Shown here: in pieces, positions 28,991-38,029 of the stretch
Numbering within the stretch: position 1 is the stretch's first letter
Layout of the letters: the number at the start of each line of letters is the position of its first letter
From: JAUIIK01 sp963745675
GTDB taxonomy: Bacteria > Chloroflexota > Chloroflexia > Thermomicrobiales > CFX8
NCBI GenBank assembly: GCA_963745675.1
Contig: CAVUYM010000014.1
Location: forward strand, 62,001 to 126,000
Direction: 5' to 3'
DNA: 64,000 nt
Notes under the pieces: generated by a model
What the model was told of the DNA's origin: nothing
The model's database searches: none
What the model saw: the letters and a program-made list of their open reading frames with translations, nothing else
Made by a program: the position numbers and the translations under genes

Positions 28991-30314
28991 TTGCGGCAGC
29001 TACGTCGATGCACCGCGATAGGATGCAGTAACCTGGCCGCTAACGCAAGCAGTACGATCTCAGTCGTTATTCCGACCTACAACGAAGAAGTGAGTCTTCC
29101 TCTCACCCTCGCGCAGTTTCGGTATCTCGCTGGAAACTGGCAGGTAATCGTCGTCGATTCCGGCAGTTCAGACCAGACCGTTTCAATTGCCCGTGAAGCA
29201 GGCGCAGATCTCGTCGTCGATGCCGCCTGCTGGTCGCGGCGAAGCGATGAACGCCGGCGCTGAACTGGCTACCAGTGAGTTCCTTCTCTTTCTTCACGCC
29301 GACACGTTGCTTCCGGAGAATGCCTACCGCTTGATCCTGGATGGCCTGGCTATACCGAACGTTTCAGCGACTGGATTTCGCTATCGGTCGGATCGGCAGG
29401 AATGGAGCTATCACCTGCTGACGATGATCGGACTCATGCGCTTTCGGGTTCAACGAACATTCTTCGGCGACCAGGCGATAGCAGTGCGGAGGTGCGACTT
29501 CGACAAAGTGGGTGGCTATCATGAGCCGGTATTGATGGAGGATATCGATCTCTCTCGACGCCTGCGAAAGCGTGGCGAACTTAAACTCTTACCTGCCTAT
29601 GTGACAACGTCAGCCCGGCGTTTTGAGCAAGGTGGGGTGTTCCGTACCTTAGCTCTGATGACTCTGCTCTCGATCGCCTATTCATTGGGCGTATCCGCCG
29701 AGCGTCTCAGCGGCTGGTATCTGCACGTCCGATCTGAACGCAAGACTGGATCTGATCAATCTGAGCCTATCAACCTGTCCCATCTGGTATTGCTCGACAA
29801 GCGGGAAGATTCCGTGCGACTAACGAATGTCACTGCTTCCGGAACCGTCCTGCTGGTGTTTCTCCGTTGGCTTGGCTGACTGCCCTGCAGAGACCATCTC
29901 GCGCAGTTGCGCGAGCACGCAGACGAACTGAAGCGCATAGGCGTTCGGATCTATGTTGTTACTTTCGAGTCGCGCTCCCGAGTTGATCAGTACGAGGAAC
30001 GCGAACCTTTGCCGTTCCCCGTGTTGAGAGATCCGAGTCGGAATGTTTACAGACGCTTCGGTCTTGGTCGCCGTCCAGCAACAACGATCTGGGGACCCGA
30101 GACCTTGTGGTACTACGGACGCAGCCTTCTCAGAGGCCGGCTCCCGGCGCGGTCCGAGGGTTCGGACCAACACCAGCTCGGTGGTGATGTCCTTTTCCGA
30201 CCAGGCGGATCCGGCGGCTGGATTTACCGCTCTGCCCATCCGGCGGATCGGCCCTCTGTCGCTTCGATCCTGTCACTCGTACACGGAATACATAATACTG
30301 TGCCAGAGGAATGA
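28991..30314 (+). CDS. Family 2 glycosyltransferase fused to peroxiredoxin-like selenoprotein domain (in-frame TGA; one frameshift)
   Basis: The first 230 residues match TIGR04283-like 'rSAM/selenodomain-associated transferase 2' enzymes: ISVVIPTYNEEVSLPLTLAQ, VIVVDSGSSDQTVSIAREAG, LFLHADTLLP, EDIDLSRRLRKRG. A base shift near 29230 interrupts them. The same frame continues into an AhpC/TSA_2 (PRXL2-like) domain: VLLVFLRWLG-TGA-LPCRDHLAQLREHAD, RIYVVTFESRSRVDQYEERE, PLPFPVLRDPSRNVYRRFGL. The TGA at 29877-29879 occupies the first Cys of the redox CxxC and the frame stays open for another 144 codons, so selenocysteine (U-L-P-C) is the natural reading. A SECIS-like hairpin follows at 29898. Alternatives are a TGC-to-TGA error or two separate genes with a missed boundary. 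Confidence 0.7.
29898..29915 (+). promoter_or_regulatory. Candidate bacterial SECIS element (UxxC gene)
   Basis: CTCGCGC pairs perfectly with GCGCGAG (7 bp) around the loop AGUU. The loop starts 25 nt after the TGA at 29877-29879. A short stem, a G among the first two loop bases and 16-37 nt spacing are the published rules for bacterial SECIS elements as I recall them. Confidence 0.6.
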
Positions 30315-30595
30315 TTCAGCGTCGTTACGTCCCTTACGGCCGTAGCCTTCTTCGGGCACTTGCTCGATAACGCTTTGATCGTCTTGTGTCTTTAGAGCGC
30401 ATACGCGCCTTGCGTCCAGGTCTACCGGCGTGACGGCTACAGGTCTGCCATACCGATGTGAAACGGGTGACGAAAGTCACGTGGTAGGTTATGGCTGAGG
30501 GCAGAATACTTCGGTTCATGTGAAGTATCTCTGGTCAGTTGCTTCCGTCCGTTGAAATTCAGCGGTCCACATCAGATCGTAGTGGAATTTTCTCA
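30315..30595. other. Intergenic region with a doubtful short reading frame
   Basis: An ATG at 30311 overlaps the selenoprotein stop (ATGA) and reads 19 residues (MIQRRYVPYGRSLLRALAR) to a TAA. The same frame then continues RFDRLVSLERIRALRPGLPA to 30433. This could be a tiny coupled gene with a nonsense change, but nothing identifies it. The rest should carry the promoter of the next lipoprotein gene. Confidence 0.25.
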
Positions 30596-31873
30596 ATGCC
30601 TGTCTTACGTTTAGCGTCGTTCTTACTGCTCACATTGATGCTTGTAGCGTGCGCGGGACCGACAGGGTCTGCATCATCGGCCCAAATTCCGAGTGTCGCG
30701 CCGACTCAGACTGTTGCTTCCCCGGTCAACACCACGCCACCGACTGCAACGATCGGCCTGGAAACAGCAACTCCGACAAAGGTTCCGACATTACCTCCAA
30801 CGGTGAAACCAGTACAACCGACCGCAACGGCAACGGCAACGGCGGTGCCGACACATCCAAGGGTAACCCCGACAACGAAGCCAGCAACTCCGACGGTAGT
30901 TCCGACGGTAACGCTGGGTCTCTCACCTACCGTTGAGACTGTAACCAGCACCGCTTTGCCAACGATGGCGTTGAAGACTCCGACGCCGGGTCCTGCCGAA
31001 CCCACCGCGACAGCCGAAGAATCTTCGTCGAACGCCGACCTTGTAGCCGATATTAATACGTTGCTTGAAGGGCGCCAGGGGCTTTATGAGGTAGTCGTGA
31101 TCGGGCCGGGCGGCGAGACCATCTATGAACTCAACGGTGATCACCAGCTTCAGTCGGCTAGCCTCTACAAGTTGTTGATCATGGTGGAGGTTTTCCGGCA
31201 GATTGAAGATGGCGTCGTCGCTTTTGATGATCCAGTCTTCATGTACTCGGGCTTCTTCAAGGAAGCAGGTTCAGACGATCCCTTTGATCTCTCCTATGTC
31301 GGCTCGACCGTCACCGTCGAAGCATTGCTTTACCCGATGATCGCATATTCGAGCAACGTAGCAGCCTTCGCACTTCTCAATCTGGTAGGAAATGCGAACA
31401 TCAATCAGACCGCTGCCGATTTAGGAATGACGGCGTCGGAGATTCGCTGGATGCCCGCGCTCGCGAGCGGTTCCACGGATGTTGCACCCGGCACCGGACT
31501 GGCATCCTACGCGGGATTGTATTTGCAAGCGCCAACAGCGGACGAAGCCTTCAATGTCACTGATGCGGACGATACTGCTCTGCTCTTACGCTTATTGGTC
31601 GAAGGTCAGGTGGTCAGTCCCAGCGCATCTCGCTCCATGCTCGACTTACTGGCTGCTCAGGTCGTCAATGACCGCTTGCCGGCACTGCTTCCCGGAGGCG
31701 TTGTGGCCCATAAGACCGGCAACATCGACAACGTCGTCCACGATGCCGGAGTCATTTATACGCCCTATGGTCCGGTTGTCACTGTCGTGCTCACCGAAGA
31801 CGCTCTTGAGTGGCAAGCAGTTGACTTCATGCAGGAGCTGGCACTGGATATCTATGAATACGAGTTTCGCTAG
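30596..31873 (+). CDS. Class A beta-lactamase-like serine hydrolase, lipoprotein
   Basis: A 425-residue protein. The lipoprotein signal ends in LMLVAC (Cys19). Residues 22-145 are a Thr/Pro/Ala/Val-rich, repeat-like stalk. The rest has the penicillin-recognising fold: Ser189-Leu-Tyr-Lys192 (SxxK) in QSASLYKLLIM, YSSNVAAFALL (the SxN position) and VVAHKTGNIDNVVHDAG (KTG). It is close to class A beta-lactamase-like surface proteins; true beta-lactam hydrolysis cannot be decided because the omega-loop Glu is not obvious. The stalk and anchor place the domain away from the membrane. The start is set at the signal peptide Met; the frame extends upstream to 30539. Confidence 0.8.
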   Translation: MPVLRLASFLLLTLMLVACAGPTGSASSAQIPSVAPTQTVASPVNTTPPTATIGLETATPTKVPTLPPTVKPVQPTATATATAVPTHPRVTPTTKPATPTVVPTVTLGLSPTVETVTSTALPTMALKTPTPGPAEPTATAEESSSNADLVADINTLLEGRQGLYEVVVIGPGGETIYELNGDHQLQSASLYKLLIMVEVFRQIEDGVVAFDDPVFMYSGFFKEAGSDDPFDLSYVGSTVTVEALLYPMIAYSSNVAAFALLNLVGNANINQTAADLGMTASEIRWMPALASGSTDVAPGTGLASYAGLYLQAPTADEAFNVTDADDTALLLRLLVEGQVVSPSASRSMLDLLAAQVVNDRLPALLPGGVVAHKTGNIDNVVHDAGVIYTPYGPVVTVVLTEDALEWQAVDFMQELALDIYEYEFR

Positions 31874-32005
31874 TGGGTTCCACCTTGAAGTACTATATGT
31901 TGGAAACGAACACTCGATGATACTAACTTCAAGTATCGAGCCCAATGATGGGATAGGAGCCTCTGGGGCCTCTGTCATTCGTGAGGGGCTGGGGAGGGCG
32001 CGGGG

Positions 32006-33502
32006 ATGAAGGTACATAAGCGGCAACTTCCGTTGCTGGGGCTACTCGTTAGCATCATGTTGCTGGCGGGTGGCGTCGGTAGATTGCAACCGTCAGGACA
32101 CCCTGAATCAGCTGCAGCATCAGATGCGATAATCCCGCAACAAGCGCTGGACGAGCACTATCTCAATTGCTTCGATCTGCCGGAAATCTCCTCCGACCTT
32201 CCAGGCGCGCCGCGTCTCGAGGCTGGCGTGACGATGAATCAGAACATCGCCAACTGCTTTGCATGGCAAGAGTTCATTGCTTTGAACTGGATCGTCTCCG
32301 AAGACCATCCCGGACAGCCCGATTTGAGCGTTTCTGCAAGCTCATTTGGCGAGCCCGGCGATACCCGTTCCCGTGTATGGGAGACCTACGCGGAAGCCTT
32401 CGATGTCTACCTGCCCAATGCTGTACCGCCCAATCCCTGGGGATCGGAGCAATCCATTCCAGCGATATGCATGGACGTCGCCGTTGAAGGTGCTCGCAAC
32501 CTGCCCTCAATTTCGAAATCATCGGGAGCAGCCCAGGTGCTAGATGAATTTGGCCAGGCGAACTCGTCAGTTTCTGATCCGGACGCATGGTTGACGGCCC
32601 AGAGCGGGCATCGGGCGCATTACGAAGTACGCATGAATGAGGTCGAATTTGATTACATCGTCGAAAACGAGTTCTACAACGCCCTGAAACAGTATGAAGC
32701 CGTCCAGCAGGCGCTAGAAGAGGGTGGACCGGGCATCTATCTCCCCCTTGGCACGCCTGAAAAGGCGGGCGCAATCGAGGTCAAAGCGGCCTGGGTCGAA
32801 CTCGACAATCCCGGTCTTGCCAATCACTATCTCACGACGCAGGCGTACATCTATGACGAGCAAGAGGACGATCCTGACTGCTATGTTGCGACGATGGGGC
32901 TCATCGGCCTTCACATCATCCAGAAATCAAATGATCAATGGACCTGGGCAACCTTTGAGCACATCCAGAACGCCCCAAGTATCGATGAGATTGCGCGCCG
33001 CGATCTGCAGGATGTTTATCGCTTCTACAACCAGGGCTGCCGGGTGAATTGTCTGCCCAACAAGAAGCCATCGGCAGACCAGCCCTACGACCAGCCGATA
33101 CAGGTGGTTCGCATCAAGGACATCGCAGATGTTGGCAGCTGGGGCAACTTCACGAATAACGTTGTCTCGCTCAACAATTACGTTCGCGATCAGATCCGAG
33201 CGGTGAACTCGAACTCGGTTTTCCAGTACTACGAGCTGGTGGGAGTCGGTTGGCCAGTCGAGGAGGTTAAGAACGATCATCCTACGACCGACCCACTACC
33301 CTACCAGGAGATCATCCCGAAGTCGCTGGCCAACTCGGTGATGGAGACTTACTTCCAAGAACCGGGCGTAAACTGCTCCGATTGCCACAGTGTTGCCCAT
33401 ATCGCGCCAAGCAGCATGGACGAGACTCCTCAGTGGCGCTCTGACTACAGCTTCCTGCTGAGTCGGGCCGACGAACCATCTTCGGTCGATTCTGAAGAGT
33501 AG
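32006..33502 (+). CDS. Exported protein with one CxxCH haem motif
   Basis: A 498-residue intact protein with a signal peptide (QLPLLGLLVSIMLLAGGVG). The C-terminal CSDCH near residue 460 is a single c-type haem attachment site (EPGVNCSDCHSVAHIAPSS). The large N-terminal region has no known enzymatic motif that I can name, but stretches such as CFAWQEFIALNWI, WETYAEAFDVYLP and WTWATFEHIQNAP are like those in uncharacterised cytochrome-family proteins of Proteobacteria. It probably acts in periplasmic or extracellular electron transfer. There is no cytochrome maturation gene nearby. It ends at a terminator. Confidence 0.7.
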   Translation: MKVHKRQLPLLGLLVSIMLLAGGVGRLQPSGHPESAAASDAIIPQQALDEHYLNCFDLPEISSDLPGAPRLEAGVTMNQNIANCFAWQEFIALNWIVSEDHPGQPDLSVSASSFGEPGDTRSRVWETYAEAFDVYLPNAVPPNPWGSEQSIPAICMDVAVEGARNLPSISKSSGAAQVLDEFGQANSSVSDPDAWLTAQSGHRAHYEVRMNEVEFDYIVENEFYNALKQYEAVQQALEEGGPGIYLPLGTPEKAGAIEVKAAWVELDNPGLANHYLTTQAYIYDEQEDDPDCYVATMGLIGLHIIQKSNDQWTWATFEHIQNAPSIDEIARRDLQDVYRFYNQGCRVNCLPNKKPSADQPYDQPIQVVRIKDIADVGSWGNFTNNVVSLNNYVRDQIRAVNSNSVFQYYELVGVGWPVEEVKNDHPTTDPLPYQEIIPKSLANSVMETYFQEPGVNCSDCHSVAHIAPSSMDETPQWRSDYSFLLSRADEPSSVDSEE

Positions 33503-33514
33503 CGGATGTTTGAT

Positions 33515-33546
33515 AGAGAAGCGGAACGCAAATGTCCCGCCTCTCT
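33515..33546 (+). terminator. Terminator after the CxxCH protein gene
   Basis: AGAGAAGCGGAAC pairs with GTCCCGCCTCTCT (two mismatches) around GCAAAT and is followed by TCTTT, 13 nt after the stop. Confidence 0.6.
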
Positions 33547-34026
33547 TCTTTGCCACAACAACGAATCGGTTGGCTGCCTGCGGCGCTGTCAGTCGTGGGG
33601 GACGGTTGCCAGACAGCGTTCAGTCAGCGTAGAGGGTCAGTGGCATGGTTTTCCTCAGTTTTGCTGAGGTCAGACGGCTGCTTGAAGCTGGTCTAGGCCC
33701 TCCATCTGATCGCGTCGCGGACGAGATCAGGTGATCGCTAAAGGCTGCCACTGCTGGTAGCGATTCCACGATCTACCAATGAAGTGATAAACGCGATCGC
33801 TTCTTCCACAGAGCTTCTCCTCACGAGGCTGGACGGGACGCACCCTTCTTCCTCAAGTTGGACGCTATCGCCACCGTGGTTCTGCCCAATCCGAGCGTCT
33901 GGCGGTGCTTCGCATCAGCGGACTGGCCAGTTGTATTCGCATCATCCAGGGAACTGGGGCGGTTGTCAGCCGTCAAACCAGCGTATCCTAATAGGTAGAC
34001 ATTGAAATAGTAGGGGCGAGGGTGAA
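33547..34026. other. Long intergenic region
   Basis: About 480 bases without a convincing gene. A 6-bp hairpin (CCTCAG / CTGAGG, near 33652-33668) is present. Open frames between 33784 and 34005 have no start signal and no family resemblance; they may be remnants of an older gene. Confidence 0.35.
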
Positions 34027-35362
34027 ATGGTTGGACGACGGAGACGGCCTCATAACGTGCGGATTGAACTCTCAGCGCAAAGTGCGCTGATTGATGAAGC
34101 TGTCGAAGTGACGGTTAGCGGCCAGGATCCCGGTGATCGAATCCGACTCCACTCCATCATGCAGGACGATAATGGCGTCGAGTGGAATTCAGTCGCGGTC
34201 TTCGAGACCGGCGACGACGGCGTCGTCAGCACGGCAATGAGCCCGTCCGTGGGAGGCACCTACACCGGGCTCGATCCGGCCGGTATCTACTGGTCGATGA
34301 TCGACGCGGCGGCAAATGGTGATCCTTCCTCATTCGCGGCGGGCAGCCTCAGACCGAAGACGATGACGATCGCCGCTGAACGCAGCGGTCGTAAGCTCGG
34401 GCAGGTCGAGCTTGTGCGCCACTTTGTCGATCCTTCCGTGGAAATTCGGGAGATACGCGAGGAAGGTATCGTTGCGACGTTGTTCCTTCCGCCTGATGGC
34501 GGTCCGGCTCCAGCGGTCGTGACCCTCGGCGGTTCCGGCGGGGGCATGGGTGGCGCGAGGGAGACGGCAGCGTTGCTGGCTTCGCACGGCTTCGTTGCGA
34601 TGTCGCTGGCCTACTTCGCGATGGAGGATCTGCCGGAGCATCTGATCGAGATCCCCCTCGAATACTTCCAGACTGCATTGAACTGGCTGCGGAAGCACGA
34701 AGCTGTTGGCGGCAACAAGGTTGCGATATCCGGGGTATCTCGCGGCGGCGAACTGGTGTTGTTGCTCGGTTCGACGTTCCCTGAACTCATCGATGGAATC
34801 ATCGCCTGGGTGCCGAGTGCGGTGATGTGGGCTGGTATCGGACCGGGAAATACGGCCATCGGCGCGCCTTCCTGGAGCTTGCAGGGTGAACCGCTGCCCT
34901 TCATGGCAGACCGCGTGACACCGGAGCAGGATGCCGAGATCCTAGGCCTCGAACCCGTGGCACTGACGCGCCGTTACCTGATTAATCTAGAAGACCGGGA
35001 TGCCGTTCGTGCAGCTGGCATCGCCGTCGAGCGCATTCAGTGCCCGTTGCTGCTCATCTCCGGCGAAGAGGACGCGATGTGGCCGTCGAGCCTGATGTCC
35101 GAGATGGTCGTCGAGCGGCTCGAAGAACATAACCACCAGTACTCCGTACGCGCATCTCAAATACGCGGGAGCGGGCCATGGCATCCGGGCGCCACATCTA
35201 CCGACGACGGTCAACGCTGGTCGGCATCCAATCCGCGGCTTTCTCGTCGCGCGCGGTGGCGAAGCTGCTCCTCATGCACGAGCGCAGAGGGAAGTTTGGC
35301 CCGAGGTGCTGGGATTCTTGGAGACGACATTGGGCAGCGCGTCCGGCAGCGATAGCGAATGA
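34027..35362 (+). CDS. BAAT-family acyl-CoA thioesterase/acyltransferase-like hydrolase (one frameshift)
   Basis: The N-terminal 130 residues are the Ig-like domain of the bile acid-CoA:amino acid N-acyltransferase (BAAT)/acyl-CoA thioesterase family (IDEAVEVTVSGQDPGDRIRL, GIYWSMIDAA). An alpha/beta-hydrolase domain follows: VVTLGGSGGGMGGARETAAL, the nucleophile elbow ISGVSRGGELVLLL with Ser, and LLISGEEDAMWPSSLMSEM with the acidic residue. After a base shift near 35145 the catalytic His appears in YAGAGHGIRAPHLPTT, and the protein ends LGSASGSDSE at 35362. Likely substrates are acyl-CoA thioesters. The start ATG 34027 has GAGGGTGA upstream. Length is about 445 residues, normal for the family. 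Confidence 0.75.
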
Positions 35363-35673
35363 GCTAGCGTCGACGCGAATGCGGACGGTGGCGTTTGGAC
35401 CAGGGGGCGGACCTTGTTTGGGCCATCCCGGAATTCGATCTCGTAGAAAAACATAGCGGGACGACGCAGCGCGTCGCGGCTACAGGCATGACTTGCGATA
35501 TTTGCAGGTTTGCCGACATCTCACGGCTTCGTGCAACTGAATTCGCAACGTCTTCTTTCACTACGTAGGATCACCACAGCAACAGAACTACGTAATCCTC
35601 ACGATGAAATCTCCGCTATTTGCCCCTAATCTGGAATAAGTAACAACTCAATACACATCGACGGAGGTGTCAG
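35363..35673. other. Intergenic region before the subtilase gene
   Basis: About 310 bases with no supported gene. It should contain the subtilase promoter. No repeat or strong structure seen. Confidence 0.35.
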
Positions 35674-37428
35674 ATGGCCGAGAGTCGTAGAGTGATCGTA
35701 GAACTGCGTCATTCGCAGGGTCGGCAGAATGCCTTTGCCCATATGTTAGCCAGCGCCGAAGCGCCAGGGCTCGATACCGCGCTCGTTCCAGGACTGGGTG
35801 AAATCAACTGGGATTCGAGCTTTCCGCTGGTCGAGCTTCCCGCCCATCGGAAAACGGAGGAGTCGAGCGACCCGGCCGATGTTGGGCTGCGCATGGCGGT
35901 AGATACCGAACCGGCCAACAGCACCTACCTGGCCCGTGGAACAGTTGACGATGACCAGCTCGACGCGCTGATGGCGGCTGCAAATTCGAGCGCTGCTGTC
36001 GTTGGTGTCTACTCTGATGTCGCAGTGCAGCCAACGCTGATTTGCCCCGGCGATCCGGCACTGGGCAACGATAGCGATGTCGAGCGGTTGCTGTGTGTCT
36101 CGAAGCTCCACGAAAAGGGCATGGACGGGACCGGTATCTACGTAGCAATCGTCGACACCGGGATCAATATGAACTATTTGCGGGCGCATGGCAAGAATCC
36201 CAATTTCGATGCCGTCCGCAGCTGGGTTCCAAATGCTGGTATGACGCCCGGAGATTTGCCGGTGGATCACGGCACGATGTGCGCTTACGACGCATGCATC
36301 GCCGCGCCAAAATGCACGCTGCTTGACATCGCCCTACTCCAATCGACGCGTGGTGGCTCTAATATCATGGAGGGTTTTTTGAGCGACGCCGTCCTGGCCT
36401 ATCGCCATCTGCTCGACTTCATGCTCGCGCCGCGGCGTCCCGGCGAAGGCCGTTCGCTGGTTGTCAACAATAGCTGGGGTATGTTCCACCCCAGCTGGGA
36501 TTTCCCGGTCGGCCATGCCGGTAACTACAGCGACAATCCCAATCATCCCTTTAACCGCATCGTCGGATCGCTCGAACAGGCTGGTGCCGATATTCTCTTC
36601 GCGGCCGGCAATTGTGGTCCGAATTGCCCGGATGGTCGCTGCCAGGGTGTGACCTCAAACGCGATCTATGGCGCGAACTCACACCCGCAAGTACTTTCGA
36701 TCGCTGGCGTCGACACGACGAAGAATCGCGTCGGTTATTCGAGCGTCGGGCCGGGCCGCCTGGAGCGTCAGAAGCCGGATCTCAGCAGCTACACGCACTT
36801 CCGCGGTTCGGGCGTTTACCCCGCTGACGGCGGCACATCTGCTGCTACACCGGTTGCGACCGGTGTGGTCGCGGCGATCCGATCTCGCAATCCATACGAT
36901 CCAGCGCGAGCGGCAACGGCGCCGGTCGCAATCCGCAACATGCTGATCAAGACTGCTGAAGACCGGGGGCTGACCGGCTACGATTTCGAATATGGCTGGG
37001 GCATCATCAACGGTTGTCACATCGCCGACCAGGGTGATGGTGACGACTGTCAGTCGTGTTGCGAAGAGTGTTGCAAGAAATGCTGCGAGCAGTGTTGTGG
37101 AGGCGGTGGCGGGGCTGATCTAGTGCCGGTTCCAGACGCCCATGGATTCTTCTGCCGGCGTCAGGATGGGAAGCTACTTGTCGAGGTAAAGAACCAAGGT
37201 ACCGGTGCGGCAGGCGCGTCGACGACGTTGGTTGATTTCCTCCAATACGGCAGCGTCTCCCTCCCAACTCCGGCGCTTGCGGCAGGCGCATCGGCGAATC
37301 TGCTGGTCGACATACCCGCCGGTTGCTTCGATTCCGATTGCGAGTTCCGCATCGTCGTGGATTCGAAAAATGAAGTAGCCGAGACGAACGAAGCAAACAA
37401 CACCGCAAGCGGCACCTGCATCGGCTAA
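35674..37428 (+). CDS. Subtilisin-like (S8) serine protease with Cys-rich linker and CARDB domain
   Basis: A 584-residue intact protein. Residues 1-120 may be a pro-domain. The peptidase domain has Asp161 (IVDTGINMN), His199 (DHGTMCA), the oxyanion Asn313 (AAGNCG) and Ser389 (GGTSAATPVATG). At 459-475 a linker is made of paired cysteines (CQSCCEECCKKCCEQCC), followed by five glycines and a CARDB-type beta-sandwich (LVEVKNQGTGAAG, NEVAETNEANNTASG). No N-terminal signal peptide is visible, so it is either cytoplasmic or exported in an unusual way. GGAGG lies six bases before ATG 35674. The next gene encodes a small protein that also ends in CC. Confidence 0.85.
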   Translation: MAESRRVIVELRHSQGRQNAFAHMLASAEAPGLDTALVPGLGEINWDSSFPLVELPAHRKTEESSDPADVGLRMAVDTEPANSTYLARGTVDDDQLDALMAAANSSAAVVGVYSDVAVQPTLICPGDPALGNDSDVERLLCVSKLHEKGMDGTGIYVAIVDTGINMNYLRAHGKNPNFDAVRSWVPNAGMTPGDLPVDHGTMCAYDACIAAPKCTLLDIALLQSTRGGSNIMEGFLSDAVLAYRHLLDFMLAPRRPGEGRSLVVNNSWGMFHPSWDFPVGHAGNYSDNPNHPFNRIVGSLEQAGADILFAAGNCGPNCPDGRCQGVTSNAIYGANSHPQVLSIAGVDTTKNRVGYSSVGPGRLERQKPDLSSYTHFRGSGVYPADGGTSAATPVATGVVAAIRSRNPYDPARAATAPVAIRNMLIKTAEDRGLTGYDFEYGWGIINGCHIADQGDGDDCQSCCEECCKKCCEQCCGGGGGADLVPVPDAHGFFCRRQDGKLLVEVKNQGTGAAGASTTLVDFLQYGSVSLPTPALAAGASANLLVDIPAGCFDSDCEFRIVVDSKNEVAETNEANNTASGTCIG

Positions 37429-37509
37429 CAGGCGTTCGCCTGCAAGTTGGTGTGCAGATCGCCTTGGAAGCTTTGAGTTTCCTATTGGCGTAGCAAATGT
37501 GAAACATTG

Positions 37510-37538
37510 TACGCGGGTGGGGTCCGCCTACCCGCGTA
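37510..37538 (+). terminator. Hairpin after the subtilase gene
   Basis: TACGCGGGT pairs with ACCCGCGTA, extended by three pairs including one G-U, around a 5-nt loop. It lies about 80 nt past the subtilase stop. No T-run follows, so it may attenuate rather than fully stop transcription into the small gene at 37749. Confidence 0.5.
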
Positions 37539-37748
37539 TGCAGGCAGTGCTCTCGTTGAGTTGCGCCGCTACTATCTGCGCACCCTCCAACGACCGGTCG
37601 AGGGCGCCGATTTCGGAACGAGCGCCATTGCCTGCGTCTCGGAGTCGAGGATGCACACAACAGACATCTACGGGGGGCGTATCCTAGACGTGCGTACGAT
37701 GCTTTCTGTGGCAAGCGCCGATAAGAGCGAAAGGCTGGCCGTTGCGAT

Positions 37749-38015
37749 ATGCCGAAAGTAATGGTGACGATTCAGGCGCCGGAAGCTGCGCCGACAATTG
37801 ACGAGATATGTGCCCGCTACGGTCTTTCGGAAGACGAGATCGATCTAGGATTTGGCGTCGTCGAAATTGACCCGCAAGATCATCTCTACACCGTACTCGT
37901 CGAAGAGAGCGCTGCTGGGAAGATCGTGCCGAGTGACGATTGGAACGTCGAGGGTCCCTTTTCAAACCCCCGCATCGCGCCCTTCGGCCCGCCCGAACCC
38001 GAGGAGTGTTGCTGA
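37749..38015 (+). CDS. Small subtilase-associated protein of unknown function
   Basis: An 88-residue protein: MPKVMVTIQAPEAAPTIDEI, CARYGLSEDEIDLGFGVVEI, DPQDHLYTVLVEESAAGK, then VEGPFSNPRIAPFGPPEPEE and a terminal CC. It has no signal peptide. Size, the acidic LSEDEID segment and the alpha/beta-like pattern around GFGVVEIDPQDHLYTVLV recall subtilase pro-domain-like inhibitors (I9), and it directly follows the S8 gene. A role as a separately encoded chaperone or inhibitor of that protease is inference. The CC ending parallels the CC pairs in the protease linker. The start could also be ATG 37761; no strong ribosome binding site is seen for either. Confidence 0.55.
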   Translation: MPKVMVTIQAPEAAPTIDEICARYGLSEDEIDLGFGVVEIDPQDHLYTVLVEESAAGKIVPSDDWNVEGPFSNPRIAPFGPPEPEECC

Positions 38016-38029
38016 AGCTGACCGGCAGT

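Noticed and set aside
30311..30433. Coupled short frame after the GT-selenoprotein with an in-frame TAA
   Set aside because: TAA is not a Sec codon, the product has no known relatives, and 40 codons is too short to judge by pattern; it is listed only as an intergenic note.
31884..31933. 8-bp inverted repeat CTTGAAGT / ACTTCAAG between two exported-protein genes
   Set aside because: The arms are 34 nt apart with no partner motif elsewhere; it could be chance or a weak terminator.
35280..35360. Minus-strand peptide resembling a known adapter-type artefact (SLSLPDALP)
   Set aside because: The segment is fully explained as the complement of the BAAT-family hydrolase 3' end, so it is coincidence and not adapter sequence.
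37507..37761. 84-residue open frame between the subtilase and the small gene
   Set aside because: It starts inside a strong hairpin, has no ribosome binding site and no family resemblance.
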